The notes beneath the pieces are model-generated. The model was not told the DNA's origin. It made no database searches and was given only the letters and a program-made list of their open reading frames with translations. A stretch of 64,000 nucleotides of DNA from Campylobacteraceae bacterium (lineage in GTDB: Bacteria; Campylobacterota; Campylobacteria; Campylobacterales; Sulfurovaceae): assembly GCA_027068975.1 (NCBI GenBank), contig JALXFN010000029.1, positions 1 to 64,000 on the forward strand. Direction: 5' to 3'. Every line of letters begins with the position of its first letter. The stretch's first letter is position 1. The position numbers and the translations under genes are program-made. Positions 50,978 through 59,279 of the stretch are shown here, in pieces.

Positions 50978-53062
50978 ATGACAGCAAAATTTGACGTAAA
51001 AGAGATAGAGAGTGTCTGTACCTATTGTGGTGTGGGTTGTGACATTACAGGGGTAGTTGAGAACAATAAGATTACTAAAATCTATGCTCAAAAAGATGGG
51101 GTGGTTTCGCAAGGGAAGCTCTGTATCAAGGGGAAGTTTGGGTTTGATTTTGTTGACTCCGATGAGAGGGTGCGTGAACCACGTATTCGTAAAACTTTTT
51201 TAGATAAAAATCCAACTATAAAAGCTAAATTTGAAGATAAGATGAAAATCTTTGATGATACCTTTTGGACGTGTGATTTAGATACGGCAACCTCTATAGC
51301 TTCTATGAAACTCACAGAGATAAAAGAGACCTTTGGAGGGGATAGTTTTTGTGCCATTGGTGGAGCAAGGACTAGTTGTGAAAGCTCTTACTCTTTTCAG
51401 AAGTTTTGTCGTGAAACGATGGACTCTCCACATGTTGACAACTGTGCTAGGGTTTGTCACTCACCATCGCTTAAAGGGATGAGAGCAACCATAGGTGAGG
51501 GGGCAGCGACCAATCCTTATGATGACATTTATGATTGTGAGTTTATGCTGGTCATTGGTTCAAATACCATGGAGGCTCATCCGATTGTTTCCAATCGTAT
51601 GATAGACATGGCAAAAAAGCATAACAACTTAGCCATTATAGATGTACGTGAGACCAAGATGGTTAAGTATGCAAAGCATAATTGTATTATTCCTTATGAA
51701 GCAAATCTTCTTGTACTAAATATGATGACCTATGTTATTTTAGATGAAGAGATTTATGATAAAGATTTTGTTAAAAACCGAACTAAAGGGTTTGAGGAGT
51801 TTAAAGAGAAGATTCTAAATGACCCTTATGCTAACCCTAAGTTTTTTGAGAAAATTGAGGGGTATGAGTATTTGGCAAAGATGATTCCAAATATTGCAAG
51901 AGAATATGCTGTTAAGAAGTCAATGATATTTTGGGGGCTTGGAGTTACGGAACATTTAGATGGTTCTCACGCAGTTATGGCGATTACCCACTTAGGACTG
52001 CTTACTGGAAATGTAGGAAAACGTGGAGCAGGGCTAATGCCTCTTAGAGGTCAAAACAATGTGCAAGGGGCGTGTGACATGGGTTGTCTGCCTTACTTTG
52101 CACCTGACTATGAGCAACCAAAAGTTGAGGGGTTAATGACACCTCAGCTAATAGATGCAATGATAGAGGGGAAGATAAAAGCTCTGCTCAATATGGGAGA
52201 GGATATTACCCATATTCACCCGAATCTTAACAAAATAGACAAAGCAATTGAAAACTTAGAGTTTATTATGGTGCAAGAGCTCTTTATGACTGATATTGCT
52301 AAGAGAGCTGATATTGTTATTGGGGTAAAGTCAGCTTATGAGAAGACGGGTGTTTATGTCAATGCAATGAGACGGCTTCATCTTTCACAACCTTTAGTAG
52401 AGAGTGATTTACCTGATGATTGGGAGGTACTCAAAGAGCTAACCAATAAACTTGGAGGTGACTTTAAACATGAGACAAGTGAGCAGGTTTGGGATGAGGT
52501 CACCAAAGTTGCACCTAAACGTTTCTCTGGAGCTCAATATTACCGATTAGCTCGTCACCGAAAGCGTGGAATGCAGTGGCCTGTTTACTTAGAAGATACT
52601 CCAATCTTACACCTACTTGACTTTAGAACCGATGATGGACTTGGAAAGTACGTTTACAAACAGTATGAACCTCGTGGAATGATTCAAGAGATTTTAGACA
52701 AAGAGTTTTATGCTGATGGGTTAGATGGTTTCTACTTAACCACAGGGCGAACTTTGGCACACTACAACAACGCGGCTCAAACCAAACAGACTGTAAAACT
52801 TTATAATAACCATAGTGAAGATACGCTTTTAGCTTCGGTAGAAGATGAGGGAAAATTTGGTGATAAAGTGATTTTAAAAACAGAGTATGGTGAGACTTCG
52901 GTGCTTAACGTCAAATATACTAATAAAGTTAAACCTCGAACACTCTTTATTACTTTTCACCATGCTCGTTCTAAGATAAATGCTATTTTTGGAGATGAGG
53001 CTGATGAGTTGATTATGACGGCTCGGTTTAAGTCACTTCGAGTTACGGTTGTACCTCAATAA
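50978..53062 (+). CDS. Formate dehydrogenase-like molybdopterin oxidoreductase (Cys type)
   Basis: The 694-residue protein belongs to the molybdopterin/[4Fe-4S] family closest to FdhF/FdhA. The cluster motif is CTYCGVGCDIT near residues 14-24 plus KLCIKGKFG. Cys160 in NCARVCHSPSL sits where E. coli FdhF has selenocysteine. GLGVTEHLDGSHAVMAITHL and MPLRGQNNVQGACDMG are family blocks, and a molydopterin-binding C-terminal domain is present. No Tat signal and no electron-transfer subunits lie nearby, so a soluble enzyme is likely. Nitrate-reductase-like relatives cannot be fully excluded. Confidence 0.88.
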   Translation: MTAKFDVKEIESVCTYCGVGCDITGVVENNKITKIYAQKDGVVSQGKLCIKGKFGFDFVDSDERVREPRIRKTFLDKNPTIKAKFEDKMKIFDDTFWTCDLDTATSIASMKLTEIKETFGGDSFCAIGGARTSCESSYSFQKFCRETMDSPHVDNCARVCHSPSLKGMRATIGEGAATNPYDDIYDCEFMLVIGSNTMEAHPIVSNRMIDMAKKHNNLAIIDVRETKMVKYAKHNCIIPYEANLLVLNMMTYVILDEEIYDKDFVKNRTKGFEEFKEKILNDPYANPKFFEKIEGYEYLAKMIPNIAREYAVKKSMIFWGLGVTEHLDGSHAVMAITHLGLLTGNVGKRGAGLMPLRGQNNVQGACDMGCLPYFAPDYEQPKVEGLMTPQLIDAMIEGKIKALLNMGEDITHIHPNLNKIDKAIENLEFIMVQELFMTDIAKRADIVIGVKSAYEKTGVYVNAMRRLHLSQPLVESDLPDDWEVLKELTNKLGGDFKHETSEQVWDEVTKVAPKRFSGAQYYRLARHRKRGMQWPVYLEDTPILHLLDFRTDDGLGKYVYKQYEPRGMIQEILDKEFYADGLDGFYLTTGRTLAHYNNAAQTKQTVKLYNNHSEDTLLASVEDEGKFGDKVILKTEYGETSVLNVKYTNKVKPRTLFITFHHARSKINAIFGDEADELIMTARFKSLRVTVVPQ

Positions 53063-53068
53063 TGATGT

Positions 53069-53098
53069 GTAGGTTGTAGTCCCTGACTACACCCTACA
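53069..53098. repeat. REP-like palindrome after the formate dehydrogenase gene
   Basis: TGTAGG ... CCTACA encloses TGTAGTC, loop CCT and GACTACA. It resembles the element at 29246 and starts seven bases after the stop, so it may also act as terminator. Confidence 0.7.
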
Positions 53099-53174
53099 AA
53101 AAAATGACAATTTGACATATTTTACTCTTCTATAATCTTTTTTATATATAATTGAAATAAAAAGGAGCTTTTCT

Positions 53175-53519
53175 ATGCGAAATGAACTCAATACTCTTAT
53201 TGGAAGTCAGAATGAAGCTAAAGCAATCGAATTTTTAATTGCTGAGGGCTTTAGCATTGTTGAGCAGAACTATTATGCTCGTAAGTTGGGGGAGATAGAT
53301 ATTATTGCTATGCAAGATGGGGTGCTTCATTTTATAGAAGTGAAGTCAGCTCAAGCAGATTTTGACCCTATTTATAACTTTACTCCATCAAAGCAACGTA
53401 AGGTTATTAACTCAGCCTACTATTATATGAAAGAGAAAAATTTAGATATAGTGTTTTCTATAGATTTAATTTTGATTCGTTGGGGGGAGATTGAGTTTTT
53501 AGAAAATGTGACCCTTTAA
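53175..53519 (+). CDS. yraN: YraN-family (UPF0102) endonuclease-like protein
   Basis: The 114-residue product has the restriction-endonuclease-like core of the family: IVEQNYYARKLGEIDIIAMQ with the conserved GEIDI, and LHFIEVKSA with the EVK motif. R and K residues (SKQRKVINSAYYYM) follow. The family's role is unsettled, though a DNA-processing nuclease is expected from the fold. AAGGAG precedes the start. It has a normal length and stands alone. Confidence 0.93.
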   Translation: MRNELNTLIGSQNEAKAIEFLIAEGFSIVEQNYYARKLGEIDIIAMQDGVLHFIEVKSAQADFDPIYNFTPSKQRKVINSAYYYMKEKNLDIVFSIDLILIRWGEIEFLENVTL

Positions 53520-53625
53520 AACACTTTAAGTAGGGCAGTTATATTTAGTTTTTGTTATTTTTAGCTATAATCTTTAAAATATGTTTAGCAGTGTTTAAAT
53601 ATAATTCTTTATATTGAGGATAGTA

Positions 53626-55065
53626 ATGGCTTGGCGAACTAAAAAAACAAAGAATGGTTTAGTTTTTGAAGAGTTTGGATGGTATGATATTGAGAGAGCA
53701 AATAAAAAATTAAAACCTAGATTAGAGGGTGGAAAGTTTGCTTCTAATAATCCCATGCCAAATGAAGATGAGCGTACGGATGATGAAAATAGTTATATAG
53801 CAGAAGTCAATCAGTACATTAAACAACTTAATGAGTATGGTTCAAAAAAGGCAATAGAAATAAAAAAAGAGGTTCATGACCTTGTTGAAAAAGTTGAACT
53901 TGAAAATATTAATTTCTCTAAACTCTATAGATTTTTTAAAGAGAAGTCTAGCAGTATAAATGATGCATTTATTTATGAAGAGGAGGAGAATCAAGAGAGA
54001 AGACTTGACCTTCGTAATGAACTCAATACTTTTCGTTTAGCCAATAAGTTAAGTAAGCGTGAGGCTTATTATCCTAAAAGTTATATTTTGCATTTTGCAT
54101 GGATATTTGTATTTATCTTTATAGAAGCACTTATTAATGCCTACTTTTTTGGAGAAGCTTCAAGCTTAGGGCTTCTTGGTGGTGTACTTATAGGATTTGT
54201 TACCTCTTTTTTTAATGTGACATTCTCTACCATAGCTGGTTATGTTTTACGCTATAAAAATCATGTTTCATGGTTTAAAAAGATATTAGGACTTTTTACT
54301 TTTACACTTCTGTTGGCAGCTATCTTTGTGTTGCATCTTTTTATTGCTCATTATCGTGAGATTTTAAGTATCAATCCTCAAGTAGAGATATGGTCTGTTG
54401 TCGAACCTATGTTAAAGCAACCATTTAATTTAAATGATATGGAGACAATTATTTTAATATCTTTAGGGCTTTTAGTGACTCTATTTAGTATTTTTAAAGG
54501 GATGAGTTTAGATGATAGGTATCCTGGATATGGAGCTGTCTATCGTAGATGGAGAGAGAAAGAAGACCAATTTTTAGCTTCTAAAAAACAGGCAAGAAAA
54601 TTGATGCGAGAACTTTACTCTGTCTCATTAAAAAAGTCTGATGAGATGGTGGCAAAACTAAGTAGCTCTAAAAAAGCTTTAGATAATCTTCATTCAGACA
54701 TGAGTGCTTTTCTTAATGCCTATACAAGCTATCATCTTCGAGCCATAGAGGGGGCAAGAACATTGATAAGTACATATAGAAATGGAGCAAGGTTTGTCTA
54801 TGGAGATAGAGTAAGTTTTAATTATAATGACAAACTTTTAGTAGGAGAGGGTGGTTTAATTAGGCTTAACAATAAAGCATTATTGGAGTCACAGCAACTA
54901 CTTGAAGATACTTTAAAAAATGTAAATGGACATATTGAAGAGTTTTATAAAAATCAAAGGCTCTTTGAAAATGAGCTTGATGAGTTAAAAGAGAAATATT
55001 TAAGTCATGAAAGTATAGAAAATATACTCTATCAAGTTAAAAAAAATAGGGAGCTTGAGCTGTGA
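53626..55065 (+). CDS. Four-helix membrane protein with coiled-coil C-terminus, 479 aa
   Basis: The start at 53626 (MAWRTKKTKNGL) follows GAGGAT. The cytoplasmic N-terminal part (~150 residues) is highly charged and helical. Four membrane segments lie at about residues 150-300 (LHFAWIFVFIFIEALINAYF, LLGGVLIGFVTSFFNVTF, LGLFTFTLLLAAIFVLHLF, TIILISLGLLVTLFSIF). The C-terminal ~180 residues are predicted coiled coil around a short YGDRVSFNYNDKLLVGEGG section. The next gene overlaps by four bases. It is probably an envelope complex component; family not recognised. Confidence 0.75.
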   Translation: MAWRTKKTKNGLVFEEFGWYDIERANKKLKPRLEGGKFASNNPMPNEDERTDDENSYIAEVNQYIKQLNEYGSKKAIEIKKEVHDLVEKVELENINFSKLYRFFKEKSSSINDAFIYEEEENQERRLDLRNELNTFRLANKLSKREAYYPKSYILHFAWIFVFIFIEALINAYFFGEASSLGLLGGVLIGFVTSFFNVTFSTIAGYVLRYKNHVSWFKKILGLFTFTLLLAAIFVLHLFIAHYREILSINPQVEIWSVVEPMLKQPFNLNDMETIILISLGLLVTLFSIFKGMSLDDRYPGYGAVYRRWREKEDQFLASKKQARKLMRELYSVSLKKSDEMVAKLSSSKKALDNLHSDMSAFLNAYTSYHLRAIEGARTLISTYRNGARFVYGDRVSFNYNDKLLVGEGGLIRLNNKALLESQQLLEDTLKNVNGHIEEFYKNQRLFENELDELKEKYLSHESIENILYQVKKNRELEL

Positions 55066-55835
55066 CAAGAGAGGATAAAAAGGGTATAGCTATTATTGTT
55101 TCGTTGGTTCTCTTGGGGCTTTCTATATTTTATCTATCATATCAGCTAAAAGCTAAAAAATATAATGTTGATAAAAAATCACTCTGTTCAAAAGATAAAG
55201 TAGTTCAACTAAAGAAGATAGTATTGATTGATAAAAGTGATAAATGGAGCAGTCACAATATAGAAAAAATGCACAGTTGGCTTTCAGAAATACACGAAGG
55301 TGTGGCAATGAACAGTCGTCTAAATATTTTATCTATCTATGGAGATGATGAAAATAAGACAAAGGTAAAAACACTGTTTGATAAGTGTAGCCCTGGTAAC
55401 TATACAGATTGTAATGCACTTTATGAAAATTGTCGTGATATAAAAAATAACTATAACCATGCATTTCAAGAACCTTTGGTTGAAATTACAGAGATGTTAG
55501 CAAAACCAGATGAGTCAAAAACTTCTCCTCTTTTTGAGACTGTAACAGAGATAGTAGACAATATTCAAAGTCAAGAGGCTGAAATTCATATTATAAGTGA
55601 TTTTATGGAAAACGCTTATAAGTTTAATTTTTATAAAGAGGTAGTCTCTGCTGATGAGGCTATTAAGGAGTATGCTCTTCCCCATAGTTCCAAAATTCGT
55701 GTTTATATGCATATTATAGAACGTCGTAAACATCCAAGAGAACTTTTAGATAAAGTTAAGAGTGTATGGAAAGCGTATTTTGAAAAACAGGGGATAACCG
55801 TGGTAAGTGCGAAAAGGTTTTTTATTACAGATTAG
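55062..55835 (+). CDS. Membrane-anchored VWA-like protein, 257 aa
   Basis: The GTG start overlaps the previous stop (GTGA). One membrane helix (GIAIIVSLVLLGLSIFYLSY) anchors an extracytoplasmic domain. This begins VVQLKKIVLIDKSDKWSSHN and later has EIHIISDFMEN, the alternation of a central strand and DxS-like loop seen in von Willebrand A domains. The metal-site motif is degenerate (DKSDK). Several Cys residues (CSPGNYTDCNALYENC) could form disulfides. It is surely a partner of the coupled membrane protein. Confidence 0.72.
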   Translation: MTREDKKGIAIIVSLVLLGLSIFYLSYQLKAKKYNVDKKSLCSKDKVVQLKKIVLIDKSDKWSSHNIEKMHSWLSEIHEGVAMNSRLNILSIYGDDENKTKVKTLFDKCSPGNYTDCNALYENCRDIKNNYNHAFQEPLVEITEMLAKPDESKTSPLFETVTEIVDNIQSQEAEIHIISDFMENAYKFNFYKEVVSADEAIKEYALPHSSKIRVYMHIIERRKHPRELLDKVKSVWKAYFEKQGITVVSAKRFFITD

Positions 55836-56004
55836 CTTTTTTATAAAAAATCATATTAATACATATTAATTATTTTTATTAGCATTTGTAGGGCTTTTAA
55901 CAGAGGATATTAGAAAGTATAGAATAAGATTATTTTTTTTATATATTTCTTTTAAAATACCGTGATTCTTATGTTTTAGAGTATCTATTTGCTATAATAC
56001 CTTC

Positions 56005-56130
56005 ATGAGAGTCATTCATTTTTTCCCTTTTTTTGAGGCTCTCATACGATAACTTTTAATTTTATAAATTTTAACTCTTTCCCTTTTTTTTCTAAATAGA
56101 AACGGTTAAAAGTTATCTTCTCTTTTTTCT
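56005..56130 (+). ncRNA. Candidate small RNA with two UUUCCCUUU-loop hairpins
   Basis: Seven bases after TATAAT (55993-55998), ATGAGAG (56005-56011) pairs with CTCTCAT (56039-56045). GATAACTTTTAA (56048-56059) then pairs perfectly with TTAAAAGTTATC (56106-56117) and is followed by a T-rich run, the form of an intrinsic terminator. Both loops hold TTTCCCTTTTTTT. It could be an independent RNA or the leader of the ATPase gene. Confidence 0.45.
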
Positions 56131-56161
56131 TTTATTTTACAATATACTCATATAGTTTGGT

Positions 56162-56167
56162 TATAAT
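56162..56167 (+). promoter_or_regulatory. Putative AAA ATPase promoter (-10 box)
   Basis: TATAAT lies 30 bases before the TTG start, with GGAGGAG in between. Confidence 0.5.
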
Positions 56168-56197
56168 AGATATAGACTATTTCATGGAGGAGATATA

Positions 56198-57934
56198 TTG
56201 AAACATCTTATTGATTTTATAGAAGCTAAAACAGTTTCTAAAGCTAAAATATTTAAACACCTAAATGCTACTTCACAAGAGGCAAAAATACTTCAATACA
56301 TCTGTCGTCGTTTTGTTAAAGGAATAGAGGAGACAGCTGTCTTAGATATTTTACAAGATAATTTTGAGTATGAGGGCTATGACTATTTAGCTTATCTCTC
56401 TGTCGTTAAAAAACTTATGGATATGGGTTGGATAGTTCAGGTGAGTTTTGGTCAAGTACAAGTACAAGAGGTTTCTCAACTAGAACTTCTCAATACTTCA
56501 GTGGGACCTAGTATGAGTCTCCTTCGTCTTCTTGAAGAGGGTTCATTAGAGATATCTTTACCAGATATAAAGCCTTATACAGACCATTTGGAGTACTTAC
56601 AAGACCAATTTGATGTTATAGACCTTTTACATAAAATGTCTGTTAAAAAACAGGGTTTTTCAGATAGTTCATTAAGTATCGGTCGTCTGAAAAATAAACT
56701 GGTACTTTTAACTCAGCGAATTATAGAGAGACTTAAAATCACTAAAGAGCCAATAGTAGTAGAAGAGTTTTTTAAAGAGAAGAAGTTTGATGAGAGAGAA
56801 CAGAGAATCTTTTTAGCCCTGCTTAAAGAGGAGTACTCTGGAGGAGAAGGGCAGTTTCGTGATATGAATACACTTATAGAACTTATCTCTCTTGATGAGT
56901 ATGATAAAATTCGTAACCGTGCTTTGCTTGAAGATGGCTCTCGCTTGATTTCTGATAAGATTATTGACTATGAAGAGATACTCAATATGTTTGGGGGAAT
57001 TAGCCGTTCTTTTTACTTGCAAGAGGATGTGATGCAGAAGATTATTCACCCAAATAAAAAGAAAAAAGTTACGAAGTTAAAACTGGACAAACTTATAGAA
57101 GAGCAGGAGCTTTTTGAATACTTAAACCCAACTACTGACCTAAGTGATGTGGTACTTCATCCAAAGACCAGAGAAGTACTCAATACTGTCATAAAACAGG
57201 TTGATAAAGATGTTTTTGCAAAGTTAAAGGCTTGGGGTATTAAGAGTAAAAGAAAAGGGATAGATGCCCGTATTATTTTTTATGGAGCTCCTGGAACGGG
57301 TAAGACCATGACAGCTGTCTCTTTGGCTAAAACACTTAAACGTCCTATTTTGAGTTTTGATTGTTCAAAAATTTTATCTATGTATGTTGGTGAGAGTGAA
57401 AAGAATGTTCGTAAGATTTTTGATGAGTTTAAAGCTCTAAGTAAAAAGGCAAAAGTTGACCCTATTTTACTACTTAATGAAGCTGACCAGTTTCTAAGTA
57501 GTAGAACTCAAGGAGCAGGAAGTTCAGCTGATAAAATGCACAATCAGATGCAAAATATTTTTTTAGAGCAGATAGAGCAGTTTGAGGGGATACTTATAGC
57601 AACAACAAACCTACTTGACAACATAGACAAAGCCTTCTCGAGACGCTTTAACTATAAAATAGAGTTTAAAAAACCAGGTAAAAGAGAGAGAAAACGACTT
57701 TGGCATTTTATGTTGCCTGAAAATGCAGATTATGATGAAAAACTAGATGTTGCAGAGCTTTCTAAGTATGAGTTAACAGGTGGACAGATAGACCTTATTA
57801 TAAGAAACACAGCCTATAAAGTAGCCGTTAGAGAGGAGAGTGTCTTTACGTTAGAAGATTTTTTAGAAGAGATAGAAAAAGAGTTAGGTGCTAGTTTTGA
57901 AAGTGAAGGTAAGAGCATGGGGTTTAAAGTTTAA
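56198..57934 (+). CDS. AAA ATPase, 578 aa
   Basis: A TTG start follows the strong site GGAGGAG. The N-terminal ~300 residues are helical and charged, with no recognised domain, and may select substrates. The AAA module begins near residue 340: Walker A GAPGTGKT at ~363-370, pore-like SMYVGESEKNVR, Walker B LLLNEAD with Asn where many have Asp, sensor IATTNLLDNID and an Arg finger at SRRFNYKIEF. It is of the CDC48/spastin-like type with one ATPase domain. A remodelling role is inferred; it stands after a probable small RNA and before a 65-residue gene. Confidence 0.9.
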   Translation: MKHLIDFIEAKTVSKAKIFKHLNATSQEAKILQYICRRFVKGIEETAVLDILQDNFEYEGYDYLAYLSVVKKLMDMGWIVQVSFGQVQVQEVSQLELLNTSVGPSMSLLRLLEEGSLEISLPDIKPYTDHLEYLQDQFDVIDLLHKMSVKKQGFSDSSLSIGRLKNKLVLLTQRIIERLKITKEPIVVEEFFKEKKFDEREQRIFLALLKEEYSGGEGQFRDMNTLIELISLDEYDKIRNRALLEDGSRLISDKIIDYEEILNMFGGISRSFYLQEDVMQKIIHPNKKKKVTKLKLDKLIEEQELFEYLNPTTDLSDVVLHPKTREVLNTVIKQVDKDVFAKLKAWGIKSKRKGIDARIIFYGAPGTGKTMTAVSLAKTLKRPILSFDCSKILSMYVGESEKNVRKIFDEFKALSKKAKVDPILLLNEADQFLSSRTQGAGSSADKMHNQMQNIFLEQIEQFEGILIATTNLLDNIDKAFSRRFNYKIEFKKPGKRERKRLWHFMLPENADYDEKLDVAELSKYELTGGQIDLIIRNTAYKVAVREESVFTLEDFLEEIEKELGASFESEGKSMGFKV

Positions 57935-57937
57935 ACT

Positions 57938-58135
57938 ATGACGATATGGAAATATGAAGAGAAAAACATCGTAAAGTTCTATAAAGAAGACCATGGTGAG
58001 GGTGAGTTTTTAGGTGATTTAGAGGAAGAGGTTATCAAAGAAATGATTTTAGAGGTAAAGCCTGACATTAATATTGTTCAGGCTTATGGAACATTGATTT
58101 ATTTTGGTATGTTACCTATTTTGGTGACAAGATAA
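57938..58135 (+). CDS. Small hypothetical protein, 65 aa
   Basis: The gene starts three bases after the ATPase stop. The product is acidic at the N-terminus (KYEEKNIVKFYKEDHGEGEF) and ends in a hydrophobic strand (YGTLIYFGMLPILVTR). It converges on and overlaps the next gene's end by 20 bases. No family is known. It is probably co-translated with the ATPase. Confidence 0.55.
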   Translation: MTIWKYEEKNIVKFYKEDHGEGEFLGDLEEEVIKEMILEVKPDINIVQAYGTLIYFGMLPILVTR

Positions 58136-58940
58136 AGTAGCTACCAAGAGCAAAAAGAGTAGCTAGAGTTACTCTTTTGATAATGACTCCTATATTATTC
58201 CCTATTTGACATGAGCTACACTGTCTATATTTTTTAGCTTCATATTGTGCATAGAAGAAAAATCCTATCATAAGAGCTATAATGGATGGAAATATGATTT
58301 TATCTATATTGTAAATAGTAGCTATAGTCTCTTTGGAAAAATTGAAAAGAGGGGAAAACAACGATAATCCTATAATTAACAGAAGTTTATCGGTGAAACT
58401 TACAAAGTAATCTTTTTTAGAAAAAGTAGGGCAGACATCGTCCACTGGCATAGGGGTTAACCCATTATCTGCAAGATGGTCAAGCATCTTTTCACGCTCT
58501 TTTTTCTCTAGTTTATCTAGTAGATTTCCTCCAAAAGTATAGTCCATTTTTCTTTGAAGGGTAGAGGCAAGTTTTTTATCAGATATATCTCTATGGTGTA
58601 CTTTACCTTCTCTATCTTCATAAACAATTTTTATATTCTCATCACGCTTAACAGTTATTTCAAGGTCTGGGTAGTACGCTGTACTCTCTTTGGATTCAAA
58701 GCTACCAGACTGAGTAAGAGCTCTAGGGTTAATAAGCTCCCAATACTCTTCACCCTCTTTAATGATAATAATATTGTAAGGGTAGGCTATCTGGATAGCA
58801 GCCATAGCATCCATATTATGCTCTTGCATCGTATCTTTCATATCTTGAAGAATATCCCAGAGTGTTTCATTAAATGTACGTACATCAGTTGAGGTGCTGT
58901 TTATACGTGGGTCGGGGTATACTACTAATTTTTGTACCAT
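58116..58940 (-). CDS. Peptide deformylase-like pseudoenzyme fused to a membrane domain
   Basis: Residues 1-160 align with peptide deformylase: LVVYPDPRI start, motif 1 NMDAMAAIQ with Gln50, and LINPRAL. The catalytic motifs are lost. EGCLS reads ESTAY (Thr87 for the metal-ligand Cys). HEMDH reads RKMDY (Arg130, Lys131, Tyr134 for His, Glu, His). The remaining ~95 residues hold three membrane segments and a CSSC pair (241-244). Normal deformylases are ~170 residues and soluble. This is therefore a membrane-tethered, non-catalytic homologue that may bind nascent-chain or ribosome surfaces; its role is inferred. Confidence 0.85.
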   Translation of the reverse strand: MVQKLVVYPDPRINSTSTDVRTFNETLWDILQDMKDTMQEHNMDAMAAIQIAYPYNIIIIKEGEEYWELINPRALTQSGSFESKESTAYYPDLEITVKRDENIKIVYEDREGKVHHRDISDKKLASTLQRKMDYTFGGNLLDKLEKKEREKMLDHLADNGLTPMPVDDVCPTFSKKDYFVSFTDKLLLIIGLSLFSPLFNFSKETIATIYNIDKIIFPSIIALMIGFFFYAQYEAKKYRQCSSCQIGNNIGVIIKRVTLATLFALGSYFILSPK

Positions 58941-59064
58941 TTGAAACCTTTAAAAATATTTGTGAAAGTTAATAAGCGAACTATTAAAATTTAAAAAATA
59001 TTTTGGGAGGGTAAAAGAGGGTTGGACAAGGATACCCCTTGTCCAAGAATGTTTTGTAAAAGTC

Positions 59065-59226
59065 TTAGTGACTCTTCATAACAACAAGAATCATCTTGAT
59101 GTTGATGTGTACAAATCTGATAAATTGCCAGATTACACAAGTTCTAAAAAACTTTACCATTGGAGTTGGTACCATGGTTGTAAAGTTTTGGTCATATGGT
59201 TTAATTACATCTTCAAGTTTTTGCAT
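59065..59226 (-). CDS. Small basic/hydrophobic protein downstream of the SQR-like gene, 53 aa
   Basis: A clean frame with AAGGAATAA ahead of the ATG lies 53 bases after the SQR-like stop on the same strand. The product starts MQKLEDVIKPYDQNFTTMV. It continues with a basic aromatic helix (KFFRTCVIWQFIRFVHINIK) and ends MKSH. The balance of charge and hydrophobic residues fits a small membrane-associated subunit. It was not called by length-based methods. Operon position suggests it assists the flavoprotein. Confidence 0.65.
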   Translation of the reverse strand: MQKLEDVIKPYDQNFTTMVPTPMVKFFRTCVIWQFIRFVHINIKMILVVMKSH

Positions 59227-59279
59227 ATTTATTCCTTTGCTTTAATTATTTTATATTTCAATAAGACTAAAGTCCCTGA

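Larger units (their letters stand above)
55836..56197. other. Structured intergenic region ahead of the AAA ATPase gene
   Basis: This 362-base gap has no open protein frame but holds a promoter-like TATAAT at 55993, two hairpins with pyrimidine-rich loops (56005-56117), a T-rich tail and a second TATAAT at 56162 for the downstream gene. The first ~150 bases are featureless AT-rich DNA. Confidence 0.6.

Noticed and set aside
53112-53136. TTGACA and TATAAT as a promoter for yraN
   Set aside because: The two boxes are only about 13 bases apart, too close for a normal sigma-70 promoter; either may be chance in AT-rich DNA.
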